Shown: positions 10,765 through 21,123 of the stretch, piece after piece
How the letters are laid out: the number at the start of each line of letters is the position of its first letter
Numbering within the stretch: position 1 is the stretch's first letter
Assembly (NCBI GenBank): GCA_030410095.1
Contig: JAUFRC010000001.1
Coordinates: 2,120,501-2,184,500, forward strand
Source of the DNA: Paracoccus cavernae
Lineage (GTDB): Bacteria; Pseudomonadota; Alphaproteobacteria; Rhodobacterales; Rhodobacteraceae
DNA length: 64,000 nucleotides
Reading direction: 5' to 3'
Program-made: the position numbers and the translations under genes
The notes under the pieces: model-generated
What the model was told of the DNA's origin: nothing
What the model saw: only the letters and a program-made list of their open reading frames with translations
Database searches by the model: none

Positions 10765-11259
10765 ATGATCATCCTCGGGATCGATCCGGGACTGCGCAAT
10801 ATGGGTTGGGGTGTGATTTCCGTCGACGGCCCCCGTCTGCGCCATATCGCCAATGGAATCATCCATTCCGATCAAGGGGATCTCGCGCAGAGGCTGGTCG
10901 TGCTCTATCGCGGGCTGCGCGCGGTCATCGCCGAACATGCCCCCACCGCTGCGGCGGTCGAGCAAACCTTTGTAAACAAGGATGCGGTGGGCACGCTGAA
11001 ACTTGGTCAGGCACGCGGGATCGCTTTGCTCGCGCCTGCCGAAGCCGGCCTGCCGATCGGCGAATATGCCCCCAATGCGGTCAAGAAAACCGTGGTCGGC
11101 GTCGGCCATGCCGCGAAAGAGCAGGTCCAGCATATGGTCCGCTTCCAGCTGCCCGGCGTGGTCCTTGCCGGACCCGATGCCGCCGATGCCCTTGCCGTGG
11201 CAATATGCCACGCCCATCATATCCAAGGACGGTCCATCCGGATCAAGGTAGCGTCATGA
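10765..11259 (+). CDS. ruvC: Crossover junction endodeoxyribonuclease RuvC
   Basis: Holliday-junction resolvase that cuts junctions symmetrically in recombination and repair. Intact, 164 residues. The acidic catalytic residues are visible: Asp7 in MIILGIDPG, Glu66 in AAVEQTF, and the Asp pair in [16 protein letters not shown] near the C-terminus. The ATG at 10765 follows AAAGGATAGAGG. The stop overlaps the ruvA start by ATGA. First gene of a ruvC-ruvA-htpX-ruvB string. Confidence 0.96.
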   Translation: MIILGIDPGLRNMGWGVISVDGPRLRHIANGIIHSDQGDLAQRLVVLYRGLRAVIAEHAPTAAAVEQTFVNKDAVGTLKLGQARGIALLAPAEAGLPIGEYAPNAVKKTVVGVGHAAKEQVQHMVRFQLPGVVLAGPDAADALAVAICHAHHIQGRSIRIKVAS

Positions 11260-11943
11260 TTGGAAGAATTGCGGGATCATCATCCATCGCGGGATGGATC
11301 ATGTCCTGATCGACGTGCGCGGCGTGGGCTATATCGTCCATGTCAGCGAACGCACGGCCGCAAGCCTGCCCCCGTGGGCGAGGCGGCGGCACTTTATACC
11401 GAGCTGGTGGTGCGCGAGGATCTGCTTCAGCTTTTCGGCTTTACCACCATGCTCGAAAAGGAATGGCACAAGCTGCTGACCTCGGTCCAAGGGGTAGGCG
11501 CGAAGGTCTCGATGGCCATTCTCGGCACGCTCGGCCCCGAGGGGATCGGGCGCTCGATCGCGCTTGGCGATTCGGCGGCGGTGCGCAAATCGCCGGGGGT
11601 CGGCCCGAAGCTCGCACAGCGTATCGTCCTGGAACTCAAGGACAAAGCGCCCTCGATCATGGCGATGGGGGCCAGCCTGACCGTCGATACCGGCCCCGTG
11701 GTGATCGAGGCGGATGCCGCCCCGCCGCAAAGCCCGCCAAATCGCGCGCGGCCCCTCGGCTGAACAAGCGGCACAGGCGCAGGCCGCCATGGCCGCGGCC
11801 GAGGCGCTTTCGGCATTGTCGAACCTCGGCTATGCGCCGGCCGAGGCTGCCGCTGCCGTCGCGCAGGCCTCGGGGCGGAGCCCGCCGCCACAACCTCGAC
11901 CCTGATCCGCGCCGCATTGCGGGCACTTGCGCCCAAGGAATAG
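11256..11943 (+). CDS. ruvA: Holliday junction DNA helicase subunit RuvA (five frame changes)
   Basis: Junction-binding subunit of the RuvAB branch-migration motor, about 230 residues when repaired. Pieces read in successive frames are MIGRIAG, then [24 protein letters not shown], then [17 protein letters not shown] with two helix-hairpin-helix segments ([33 protein letters not shown]). An Ala/Pro linker and domain III ([17 protein letters not shown] ... [15 protein letters not shown]) complete it. Frame changes fall near 11278, 11375, 11715, 11750 and 11877; the span fits five missing bases. This is the densest cluster of breaks in the window. Confidence 0.9.
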
Positions 11944-11951
11944 AGGGAAAC

Positions 11952-12797
11952 ATGCAAGGCAATATCCGCACATTCATCCTGATGGCCGTGATGACGGCGC
12001 TGCTGATGGGGCTTGGCCATCTGATCGGCGGCACCGGCGGCATGGTTCTGGCGCTGGTCTTTGCCGGAGCGGGTAACCTCTGGGCATGGTGGAACAGCGA
12101 CAAGGCGATCCTGCGCCAACAGGACGCCGTGCTGATCACCCGCCCGCAGGCACCCGAGCTGTTCGACATGACCGCCCGTCTTGCGCAGAACGCCCGCCTG
12201 CCGATGCCCGCGCTTTACATCCTGCAAACCGACCAGCCCAATGCTTTCGCGACCGGCCGCGATCCGAACAATGCCGCCGTCGCCGTGACCCAAGGGCTGC
12301 TGCAAACCCTCAACCGCGACGAATTGGCGGGGGTGATCGCGCATGAGCTGGCCCATATCAAGAACCGCGACACGCTGACCATGACCGTCACCGCGACAAT
12401 GGCGGGCGCGATTTCGATGCTGGGTAATATGCTGATGTTTTCGGGCATGAGCGGCGGCAATCGCGACAATCAGGGCAGCGCCTTCGGCGGGATTATCGCG
12501 ATGATCCTTGCCCCGATCGTGGCGGGTCTGGTCCAGATGGCGGTCTCGCGCACCCGCGAATACGAGGCCGACCGCGAGGGCGCGCTGATCTCGGGCAAGC
12601 CCTTGGCGCTGGCTTCGGCGCTTGCGAAAATCGCGACCATGGCGGGGCGCACCGTCAATGTTCCGGCCGAGCGCAATCCCGCCTCCTCGGCCATGTTCAT
12701 CATCAACCCGCTTCATGCCTTGCGCGCCGACAAGCTGTTCGCGACCCATCCCGCGACCGAAGACCGGATCGCCAGATTGCAGGCGATGGCGCGATGA
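11952..12797 (+). CDS. htpX: Membrane zinc metalloprotease HtpX (M48)
   Basis: Intact 281-residue M48 peptidase that degrades misfolded membrane proteins. Two N-terminal membrane helices ([18 protein letters not shown] and [19 protein letters not shown]) precede the zinc motif HELAH at 131-135. The third ligand is expected in [10 protein letters not shown]. Two more hydrophobic segments follow the active site, as in E. coli HtpX. It begins 8 bases after ruvA and its stop overlaps the ruvB start, so it appears to be co-transcribed inside the ruv cluster, an unusual position. Confidence 0.95.
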   Translation: MQGNIRTFILMAVMTALLMGLGHLIGGTGGMVLALVFAGAGNLWAWWNSDKAILRQQDAVLITRPQAPELFDMTARLAQNARLPMPALYILQTDQPNAFATGRDPNNAAVAVTQGLLQTLNRDELAGVIAHELAHIKNRDTLTMTVTATMAGAISMLGNMLMFSGMSGGNRDNQGSAFGGIIAMILAPIVAGLVQMAVSRTREYEADREGALISGKPLALASALAKIATMAGRTVNVPAERNPASSAMFIINPLHALRADKLFATHPATEDRIARLQAMAR

Positions 12798-13821
12798 GCC
12801 AGCCCGACCCGACCCTGCGCCCCGAGCCGATGGAAGGCGATCACGAGGATCGCGCCCTGCGTCCGCAGAAGCTTGAAGATTTCGTCGGTCAGGCCGAAGC
12901 CCGCGCCAATCTGCGCGTCTTCATCGAAAGTGCGCGCATCCGCGGCAAGGCGATGGACCACACTTTGTTCCACGGCCCGCCCGGTCTCGGCAAGACCACG
13001 CTGGCCCAGATCATGGCGCGCGAGCTTGGGGTGAATTTCAAGATGACTTCGGGGCCGGTTCTGGCGCGGGCGGGCGATCTCGCGGCGATCCTGACCAATC
13101 TCGAAGCGCGCGACGTTTTGTTCATCGACGAGATCCACCGCATGAACCCCGCGGTCGAAGAGGTGCTCTATCCCGCGATGGAGGATTTCGAGCTGGACCT
13201 TCTGATCGGCGAAGGCCCTGCCGCCCGCACCGTCCGCATCGAGCTGCAACCCTTCACGCTGGTCGGTGCGACCACGCGTCTGGGTATGCTCACCACGCCC
13301 TTGCGCGACCGTTTCGGCATTCCGACGCGGCTCCAGTTCTACACCATCCCCGAGCTTGACCTGATCGTGCGCCGCGGCGCGCGGCTGATGCAGATCGAGG
13401 CCGATCCCGACGGCACGATGGAAATCGCCCGCCGCGCCCGCGGCACGCCGCGCATCGCGGGCCGCCTGTTGCGCCGCGTCGTCGATTTCGCTCTGGTCGA
13501 AGGCAACGGTCATCTGACGCGCGAAATCGCCGATCTGGCGCTGACGCGTCTCGGTGTCGACGATCTCGGTCTCGACGGGGCCGACCGGCGCTACATGTCG
13601 CTGATGGCCGAGAATTACGGCGGCGGGCCGGTGGGCGTCGAGACCCTCGCCGCCGCCATGTCCGAAAGCCGCGATGCGATCGAGGAAGTGATCGAGCCCT
13701 ATCTGTTGCAGCAGGGCATCGTCGCACGCACCCGCGCGGGCGGATGCTGGCGCATAAGGGCTGGCGTCACCTCGGCATCGAGGCGCCGCGCAGCCAGCAG
13801 GAGACCTTGTTCGATGAGTGA
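12794..13821 (+). CDS. ruvB: Holliday junction DNA helicase subunit RuvB (one frame change)
   Basis: AAA+ motor of branch migration, about 342 residues. Walker A is [14 protein letters not shown], Walker B is [11 protein letters not shown], sensor 1 lies in [19 protein letters not shown], and the arginine-rich segment [17 protein letters not shown] is present. The winged-helix end ([16 protein letters not shown] ... QQETLFDE) needs a frame change near 13740 where GGCCGG reads GGCGG. The span is one base short. It overlaps htpX at its start and the following thioesterase gene by 8 bases at its end. Confidence 0.95.
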
Positions 13822-14240
13822 CCAGACCACCAGCCCCGCGACCATAGCCCGCATCCGCGACAGCTTCGGCCGCCAGACCATGATGGAGACCTTGGGCGCC
13901 TCGATGGCCGAGGTCGGGGCGGGGCGCTGCGTGATCACCGCGCCGATCCTGCCCACCGTCCTGCAACAGCAGGGCGCGGCCCATGCGGGGCTGGCCTTCT
14001 CGCTTGGCGACAGTGCTGCGGGCTATGCCGCGCTGACGCTGATGCCCGAGGGCCGAGGTCATGACGGTCGAGATGAAGATCAACCTGATGTCGCCTGCGG
14101 TCGGCGACCGTCTGGTGGCCGAGGGCCGCGTCATCCGCCCGGGGCGACGCATCATGGTGGTCGCCGCCGATGTCTGGGCCGAAACCGCAAGCGGGCGCAA
14201 ACATGTCGCCATGCTGCAGGGGACGATGATTCCGGTCTGA
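13814..14240 (+). CDS. PaaI-type hotdog thioesterase (one frame change)
   Basis: Small hotdog-fold acyl-CoA thioesterase of the PaaI/YdiI type, about 142 residues. The N-terminal half has [18 protein letters not shown] and [20 protein letters not shown], which is the helix carrying the active-site Asp. The second half ([27 protein letters not shown]) is read after a frame change near 14050, where GAGGGCCGAGG looks contracted by two bases. It overlaps the ruvB stop. The substrate is not known; neighbours do not define it. Confidence 0.82.
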
Positions 14241-14288
14241 TCAGGAAGCGGGAGCAGCTTCAGCCAGACGCTTCGCGGCGGATCGGCC

Positions 14289-14600
14289 CTAGTCGTCCTT
14301 GCCCAGAAGGACGCGGTCCTCCTGCGCGATGAAATGCTCCATCATCACGCGCCAGAGTTTCTCTGCGAGATCGGGGTCGAACCCTCCGGCCTCGGCGTTG
14401 CGGCGCGCATTCATCGCGACTTCCTCGACGCGGGAATGGATGCGTGCGGGCAGAACTTCGCGCAACTTGATCTGGGCAGCCTCGTCGATCAGCTGCGAAC
14501 GCTCGGCCAAAAGCGCGACGAGACGCACGTCCAGCGCGTCGATGCGTGCACGCAGATCATGCATGCGCGAGGAGGCGGGGAGGATCGGATCGGTGCTCAT
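14289..14600 (-). CDS. Chorismate mutase, AroQ class
   Basis: Intact 103-residue all-helical protein of the AroQ chorismate mutase family, which converts chorismate to prephenate in Phe/Tyr synthesis. The first helix ([24 protein letters not shown]) and the conserved Arg/Glu pattern through [17 protein letters not shown] and [18 protein letters not shown] fit the family. The ATG at 14600 was preferred over an upstream in-frame ATG because the residues between them have no family counterpart. It converges on the thioesterase gene. Confidence 0.88.
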   Translation of the reverse strand: MSTDPILPASSRMHDLRARIDALDVRLVALLAERSQLIDEAAQIKLREVLPARIHSRVEEVAMNARRNAEAGGFDPDLAEKLWRVMMEHFIAQEDRVLLGKDD

Positions 14601-14785
14601 GCCTATCAGATGCACCGTCGCAAGGGCCGGAGCAAGCCCTGAGGCAGCGAAACCCGCTGTATCAATTCCGCCGCAACCCGCCGCCGCCAAAGGCCGCGCC
14701 CGCGAAAGTGCTGGCTTGCACTAACGATTCGCTAACCAATTGGTGTCATGGGGGAGGTCAGGGCTGCCGGATCAGGAGGAAGAGG

Positions 14786-14866
14786 ATGAACGCAGCAGGC
14801 ATTGTGATCTCGTTGGGCTTCGGCCTTGGTCTGGTTCTGGGCGCGGCGCTTTTGCTGGTGCTTTAG
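14786..14866 (+). CDS. Putative 26-residue membrane peptide
   Basis: The reading frame MNAAGIVISLGFGLGLVLGA plus six more hydrophobic residues (ALLLVL) is one membrane helix with Gly-xxx-Gly spacing. It is preceded by a strong Shine-Dalgarno sequence (AGGAGGAAGAGG) ending just before the ATG at 14786, and is followed within 40 bases by a terminator. That arrangement suggests a translated small protein, but nothing I know matches it. It is divergent from chorismate mutase and convergent with ftsH. Confidence 0.45.
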   Translation: MNAAGIVISLGFGLGLVLGAALLLVL

Positions 14867-14903
14867 ATGCCGACCCACATCCGGCCCCGACTGCTTGGGG
14901 GCC

Positions 14904-14938
14904 AAAAAAACCCCGGCCAATGGCCGGGGTTCTTGTTT
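14904..14938. terminator. Hairpin terminator downstream of ftsH
   Basis: A 10-base perfect stem (AACCCCGGCC, 14909-14918, with GGCCGGGGTT, 14922-14931) has a 3-base loop. On the minus strand it is followed by a run of T (the A7 at 14904-14910), so it is a good intrinsic terminator for ftsH. On the plus strand it is followed by CTTGTTT and may end the small peptide gene. Confidence 0.85.
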
Positions 14939-14952
14939 GTCGCGCGCCCTGC

Positions 14953-16862
14953 TCAGCCTTGCGGCTGGGCCGCGGCATCGGGAGCAACCCCGCCGCGCGT
15001 CGCGTCGACCTTGGGGGTCGAGCCGACCGAGGGATCGACGAGCTGGGCGTATCGTCGTCGCCGCCCAGAGCCTCGCCACGCAGAACTTTGGCGATTTCGT
15101 CGCCGGTCAGGGTTTCGTATTCCAGAAGCCCCTTGGCCATGCGCTCGAATTCGACCTCGCGTTCGATCAGGATGCGGCGTGCTTCCTGATAGCCGTTTTC
15201 GATCAGGTCACGCACTTCCTGCTCGATCAGCTCCTTGGTGGAGGCACTGACCGAGAAGCCCGCCGTATTGCCCGAATAGCCCTCATGCGCCTCGGCATAG
15301 TCGATGGCGCCGACCTTGTCGGACATGCCCCAACGCATCACCATGGCGCGTGCCAGAGCCGATGCCTGCTGGATATCGCCCGCCGGACCGTTCGAGACGC
15401 CCTCCTCGCCGTATTTGAGGATTTCGGCGGCCTTGCCGGCCATTGTCATGGCGATCTTCTGCTTGGCCTCGTCCTTGTGGTAGTTCAGCTTGTCCATCTC
15501 GGGCAAGCTGACGACCATGCCAAGGGCACCGCCGCGCGGAATGATCGTGGCCTTGTAGACCGGATCGCATTTCGGCAAAGCCAGACCGACAACGGCATGG
15601 CCGGCCTCGTGATAGGCGGTCTTTTCCTTCTGCTCGGGCGTCAGCACCATCGAGCGGCGCTCGACCCCCAGCATGACCTTGTCCTTGGCATTCTCGAAAT
15701 CGTCCATCGCGACAAAGCGGCGACCGATACGGGCGGCCATCAGCGCGGCCTCGTTGACAAGGTTCATCAGATCCGCACCCGAGAAACCGGGCGTGCCGCG
15801 CGCGATGATGCGCAGATCGACATCCGGCCCCAGCGGAACCTTGCGGGCATGGACGTTGAGGATCTTTTCGCGGCCCTTGATATCGGGATTGCCGACATAG
15901 ATCTGGCGGTCGAAACGGCCCGGACGCAGCAGCGCGGGATCAAGCACGTCTTTGCGGTTGGTCGCGGCGACGATGATGATGCCTTCATTGGCTTCGAAAC
16001 CGTCCATCTCGACCAGAAGCTGGTTCAGCGTCTGCTCGCGCTCGTCATTGCCGCCGCCGATGCCGACACCACGGGCGCGGCCCACGGCGTCGATCTCGTC
16101 GATGAAGACGATGCAAGGGGCCGATTTCTTGGCCTGCTCGAACATGTCGCGCACGCGGCTGGCGCCGACGCCCACGAACATCTCGACGAAATCCGAGCCC
16201 GAGATGGTGAAGAAGGGCACGCCCGCCTCGCCGGCGATGGCGCGGGCAAGCAGGGTCTTACCGGTACCCGGAGGGCCGACCAGCAGCGCGCCTTTGGGGA
16301 TCTTGCCGCCAAGACGGCTGAATTTCTGCGGGTTGCGCAGGAATTCGACGATCTCTTCCAGCTCTTCCTTGGCCTCGTCGATGCCTGCGACATCATCGAA
16401 GGTCACGCGGCCGTGCTTTTCGGTCAGCAGCTTGGCGCGCGATTTGCCAAAGCCCATCGCGCCGCCTTTGCCGCCGCCCTGCATGCGGTTCATGAAGAAG
16501 ATCCAGACGCCGATCAGCAGGATGAAGGGCAGCCAGACGCCGAGCATCGACATGAAGCCCGATTGCTGCTGCGCCTCGACGCGGACATCGACCCCCTTGC
16601 CGATCAGGCGGTCGGCCACCTCTTCGCCCTGCGGACGGATGGTGGTGAATTGCGAGCCGTCTTTCGTCGTCAGACCGATCCGTTCCCCGTCGATGATGAC
16701 ATTGGAAATCTGGTCGTTATCCACGCGTTGAATGAAGTCGGAATAGCTGATCTGCCGGCTGCTCATCTGGCTGCCGCCGTCGCTGAACAGATTGAACAGC
16801 GCCAGGATCATCAAGAACAGGACCACCCAGAAGGCGATATTACGCGCATTGCCCAAAGGCAT
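14953..16862 (-). CDS. ftsH: ATP-dependent zinc metalloprotease FtsH (one frame change)
   Basis: Membrane-anchored AAA+ protease controlling quality of membrane proteins and regulators; about 636 residues. There are two N-terminal membrane helices (about 10-25 and 108-125) flanking a periplasmic domain. Walker A is GPPGTGKT at 196-203, Walker B is [11 protein letters not shown], and the zinc motif is HEAGH near 420. Near 15055 the frame changes in GATACGCCCAG; the correct tail is about [20 protein letters not shown]. The start has GGAGGAT just upstream. The gene lies 54 bases after tilS, the usual alphaproteobacterial order. Confidence 0.96.
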
Positions 16863-16916
16863 ATCCTCCGCGGGAATGATTGCTTGTCTCTGAAAATAGG
16901 GATTCCGGCGCGGGGT

Positions 16917-18187
16917 TCAATGAGAGAAGAGCAAACCACGCAAATGCAAAGGCCCGCGCAGGGGCGAAAATGCACATCCGGCGGGTTTGGCGGCCCCGAC
17001 GGGCGCTCCTTTTGCGCGATCGGTGCGGCAATCAGCCGCTGGCCCTGCCAAAGCGCGGGCAAAGAGGCGGCCTCGTCAAAGCCCAAACCGGCCGCGCGCC
17101 AGTCGAACGCATTGAGGGCGTCGTGACCCAAGGCGCGCAGTTCCTGCCCGCATCCGGTGCCGCGACCTCGACGCTCCAGCGCCCGTCCCATTCCGCGCGG
17201 CCCTGCGCATCCAGCGGCGCGGCCGGCGCGCGGGCGGCGGCGGCGGGCTCGCGGATCAGGCGCAGCCACTGCGCATCGGGCATAAGGATCGACCCCTCCA
17301 GCGTCACCTTGCGTCCCATGCCCACCGCATCGAGCGCATGGGCGATCTTGTCGCGGCGCGCAGGGTATTCCTGCCCGTTCATCCAGCGCAACGCCGCGAC
17401 CAGAAGACGGCGGCGGATCTCGGAGGGGCGGCCAGAAATGGCTGGAGCGGCAGGGCGAGGCTGCCCGAGGCCACCTCCGCCCCTGCGGCGGTCCGGACCG
17501 CGATCTCTTGCAGTGCCTGACGGGCCGAGGCGAGGTTGCGGGCGCTGGTGGCAAAACTTTCCGGCGCGATCCCGAGCATTTCCAAGGCCTTGCGCATCCG
17601 CACCCGCTCGAAAGCGGTATTGTCGTTCGAGGGATCGTCGACCCAGCCGATGCCCTGCCGCGCGAGCCAGTCGCGCAGCTCCTGCCGTCCGCAGCCCGTC
17701 AACGGGCGCAGCCAGACCATGCCTTCGCTTTCGCGGTGGTCGGCCATGGCCGAGAGACCATCGACCCCCGCCCCGCGTGCGAGCCGCATCAGGAATGTCT
17801 CGGCCTGATCATCGAGCGTATGGCCGAGCAAAACGGCCTCGAGCGCATGTTCGCGCGCCCAATCCGCCAAAGGCGCAGCCGCGCATCGCGGGCCGCAGCC
17901 ATGAGATTGGCGCGGTCTTCCGGCCCGCGCTGCCAATGCAGAATGCTGTGGGACAGGCCCAATGTGCGGGCCGTGTCGCCCGCCGCCTCCGCCTCGGCAA
18001 GCAGATCGGGGCGCAGGCCGTGATCGACGGTCGCGGCCATGACCACGCGGCCCTGACGCCATCGCGCGGCGAGATGCAGAAGCGCCGCAGAATCGCCACC
18101 ACCCGAAAAGGCGATGCCGATACGGCCGAAATCACCGGCGAGCCGGTCCAGTTCGGCCTCGACCCGCGCGCGCAGGAGATCGCTCAT
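16917..18187 (-). CDS. tilS: tRNA(Ile)-lysidine synthetase TilS (four frame changes)
   Basis: Modifies the wobble cytidine of tRNA-Ile(CAU) to lysidine; essential in bacteria. About 424 residues. The PP-loop is GIAFSGGGDSAALL, followed by VDHGLRPD and, in the next frame, VLLGHTLDDQAETFLMRLARGAGVDGLSAM. Later pieces are RMRKALEMLGI, then ALRWMNGQEYPARRDK, then ALGHDALNAFDWRAAG. Frame changes are near 17880, 17410, 17155 and 16985. I place the stop at 16917, giving an end of about GPLHLRGLLFSH; the length then fits four lost bases. The last 30 residues are the least certain part. The start overlaps the cpoB stop by ATGA. Confidence 0.87.
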
Positions 18188-19191
18188 TCGACGGGGGTGG
18201 TCTTGCACGGATCGCCGAAGTCCAGCATATCGGCTTCGTCGAAGGCGGCCTCGGGATCGGTCATGTCCTCGGCCTGCATGTCGGTGCCGGTTGCGGCGGG
18301 ATCGGTCATGCTGTCGTCGATGACGATATCGGCGGGATCAAAGACCTCGCAGCCGACCGCTTCAAGGCGCTTTGCAGCCTCGGACGCTTGCGGTGCATCG
18401 GGGAAACGGACGGAAATTTCGAGAAGGAAGGGGCAGCCGTTCTTGGCATCACCCGTGGTGGCTTCGGCCCGCGACAGGCCCAAAAGCGCGTCAGGGGCCT
18501 GAGGCCCGTTCGGATTGGCGGCGAAGCTTTCCAGCCATGCCGCGCCCGCACCTTCGAGATCGCCCGCGCTATCAAGTGCCGCGCCGCGCAGGAACAGGGC
18601 TTCGGCGGTTAGCGGACCGCCTGCATGGGTTTTGGCGACGGCCGCGAAGAGGTCCGCAGCAAGACGAAAGTCACCTTGACCGAGCACCTCCCGGGCCCGG
18701 TCGAAATCGGCTTGCTCTGCTTTGGTTGCAGCCCCTGCCGCAGGGTGGCGGGGCGGGTGGCCGCCCCTCCGGTCAACATGCCCGACTGGTTGGAGGGGGC
18801 AGCGCCGCCCTCCGTTCTGGTCGCCAAGCGTCGGCGTGGTCAGAGAGCCGAGATCGCAGCCCTCCTCCATTTCGCACAGGCGGAACTCGATGTCGCCGAT
18901 GCGGGTGGTCCCGTCGCGGACCACGCGGTCGATGCGGTTCTGGAGCTGTTCGGTCTGGCCGGTGAGCTGCGCCAGACGCGCCTCCATCGCATTCATGCGG
19001 TCGATGGCGCTATCGCCACCCGCCGCCTGAAAGCCCGCCGGACCCGAAGCGACCAGCTCGGCGCGCAGCGATTGCAGATCGCTGGTCAGCTGCCCCAGTT
19101 CCGTGCGGATATCGGCCAGCGATCCGGCATCCTGCGCCGAAGCGGAGAAGCCGAAAAGCGCCAGTCCTGCCGCGAGCAGAAGGCTGCGCAT
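18184..19191 (-). CDS. cpoB: Cell division coordinator CpoB (YbgF), Tol-Pal associated
   Basis: Periplasmic protein that links peptidoglycan synthesis to Tol-Pal driven outer-membrane constriction; 335 residues as read. It has a signal peptide (MRSLLLAAGLALFGFSASAQ), an N-terminal coiled coil rich in Leu/Gln (about 30-95), and C-terminal tetratricopeptide repeats (ADFDRAREVLGQGDFRLAADLF, LFLRGAALDSAGDLEGAGAAW). Residues 128-155 are in a wrong frame between two compensating indels; the better reading there is about GGAAPSNQSGMLTGGAATRP. The start overlaps the pal stop by ATGA. Confidence 0.9.
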   Translation of the reverse strand: MRSLLLAAGLALFGFSASAQDAGSLADIRTELGQLTSDLQSLRAELVASGPAGFQAAGGDSAIDRMNAMEARLAQLTGQTEQLQNRIDRVVRDGTTRIGDIEFRLCEMEEGCDLGSLTTPTLGDQNGGRRCPLQPVGHVDRRGGHPPRHPAAGAATKAEQADFDRAREVLGQGDFRLAADLFAAVAKTHAGGPLTAEALFLRGAALDSAGDLEGAGAAWLESFAANPNGPQAPDALLGLSRAEATTGDAKNGCPFLLEISVRFPDAPQASEAAKRLEAVGCEVFDPADIVIDDSMTDPAATGTDMQAEDMTDPEAAFDEADMLDFGDPCKTTPVE

Positions 19192-19720
19192 CAGCTGCCT
19201 GCCCCGCGCTCAGCGCGGTCACGGCACGACGGTTCTTGGTGTAGCAATCCTCGGTCGAGCAGATCGCCAGCGGGCGCTCTTTGCCGTAGCTGACCGTGCG
19301 CAGACGTCCGGCCTGCACGCCTTGCGAGATCAGGTATTCCTGAACCGAGCTGGCGCGGCGCGCGCCGAGGGCGATGTTGTATTCGCGCGTGCCCTGCTCG
19401 TCAGCGTGACCCTCGATAACCGCGGTATAGGAGGGTTCTGCCCCAGCCATTGCGCCTGACCGGCAAGGGTCGTGCGCGCCTCGGGGTCAGGGTCGACTGG
19501 TCGAGCATGAAGTTGACGGTATCGCCAACGGTCGTGCGGAAATATTCGGGGCTGTTCGGCCCGCCCAGCACGCCGGTCCCGACCCCGCCCGCACCGGCGC
19601 CGCCGGCGCCTCCGGCATAGGGGTCGTTGACCATCGCGCCCTGCGGCTTGGAGCAGGCGGCAAGGCCAGAACCATGCAGACCACGGCGAGTTTGGTGATT
19701 TTCTTCATCGACATATCCAT
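19191..19720 (-). CDS. pal: Peptidoglycan-associated lipoprotein Pal (four frame changes)
   Basis: Outer-membrane lipoprotein that binds peptidoglycan and TolB; about 177 residues. A lipoprotein signal (KKITKLAVVCMVLAL, lipobox LAAC) is restored by a frame change near 19670. A Gly/Ala-rich linker follows, then the OmpA-like domain: VIEGHADEQGTREYNIALGARRA and CYTKNRRAVTAL. Other changes fall near 19490, 19450 and 19210, and the span fits four missing bases. ATG 19720 was chosen because AAAGG lies six bases upstream. It starts 10 bases after tolB. Confidence 0.92.
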
Positions 19721-19730
19721 CGCGAACCTT

Positions 19731-21061
19731 TTACGGCAGCAGCGGCCCCCAGTTCGGGTCCGAGGCCGCGCCATTGAATTGAACGGGTCGCATATTGCGC
19801 CCGGTGATGTCTACGGAATGCAGCGTCGACTGGCCGGAATCGCCCGAGCTGGACCGCGTGAACATCACGACGCGGCCATTGGGGGCCCAAGTCGGGCCCT
19901 CGTCAAGGAACGATTCAGTCAGCATTTTCTCTTGCGAGCCGTCGGTGCGCATGACGCCGATATGGAAACGGCCTCCGACCTGGCGCGTGAAGGCGATCAG
20001 ATCGCCGCGCGGCGACCAGACCGGCGTGCCGTAACGGCCGTCGCCAAAGCTGATCCGGCGCGGCTCGCCGCCGTTCGCGCCCATGATATAGAGCTGGGGC
20101 GAGCCCGAACGGTCGCTTTCAAAGACGATCTGCTTGCCGTCGGGGCTGAAGCTCGGCGAGGTTTCGATCGAGGGCGCGTTGGTCAGCGCGCGCTGCGCGC
20201 CGCTCGAGGCATCCATCTGGTAGATGTCGGTATTGCCGTTCTGCTCGAGCGAATAGACGATCCAGCGCCCGTCGGGCGAGAAGCGCGGCGAGAAGCTCAT
20301 CGTGCCCTGCTGTTCGCCGAGCGAGCGCGAGGCGAGGCTGTTGACATCCATCACCATGACCTTCGGGAAGCCCGAGGCATAAGAGGTGTAAAGGATGCGG
20401 TTGCCGTCCGGCGAGAAGCGCGGCGCCAGCACCAGCGCGGAATCATCGGTCATCCAGCGCGGGTTCGCCCCGTCGTAATCCATGATGCCGATGCGCTTGA
20501 GGCGGGCGTTTTCGGGCCGGTCTCGGAGACGAAAGTCACGCGGCTGTCGAAATAGGGCTTTTCGCCGGTCAGGCGGGCATAGACCTGATCGGCCGCCTTA
20601 TGGGCCGCGCGACGCCAGTTGCCGGTGCCGGCATCGAACTGCATCCCGTCGCCGAGAGGCTGACCCGAGAAGACGTCGAAGAGGCGGAATTTCACCACGA
20701 CCTTGCCGCCCTGCACGCTGACCGCTCCGGTGACCAGCGCCTGAGCGTTGATCGCCTTCCAGTCGTCATAGGCGATGGGCGCATCGAAGCTTGCCGGACG
20801 CGAGATATGCGCGCTTGCCGGAATTTCGCGGAAAAGCCCGGTGCCGGTCAGATCGGCCGCGATCAGCTTTTGAACCTGATCGAGATATTGACCCGCACCG
20901 CCTTCATCCTGGAAGGGCGCGATGGCGATCGGCATCGGCTCGATCACGCCATCGGTGATCTCGATACGGAGCGGCCCGTCCTGCGCCTGCACCACGGCAG
21001 GCAGCGCGGTCAGAGCCGCGATAACGGAAACGGCAGTCGATACAAGCAGTTTACGAAACAT
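19731..21061 (-). CDS. tolB: Tol-Pal system protein TolB (one frame change)
   Basis: Periplasmic beta-propeller protein of the Tol-Pal system, about 443 residues. The signal peptide is [26 protein letters not shown] (cleavage after AQA). The N-terminal domain contains [10 protein letters not shown]. The propeller shows repeated WSP/FSPDG motifs ([45 protein letters not shown]). The frame changes near 20510 between the two domains, and the span is one base short. It lies 62 bases after tolA. Confidence 0.95.
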
Positions 21062-21123
21062 GAAACGTCTCTTTTGCGGTCTTGGTCACAGGATACTGGT
21101 TCTGGGTGGTCACCGTCATGCCC

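Noticed and set aside
11256..11943. Programmed ribosomal frameshifting as an explanation for ruvA and other split genes
   Set aside because: Breaks are far too many, occur at unrelated sites, and shift mostly as if one base were missing; no slippery heptamer with a downstream structure recurs.
14826..17126. 766-codon open frame on the plus strand opposite ftsH
   Set aside because: Antisense shadow of ftsH with no recognisable motif.
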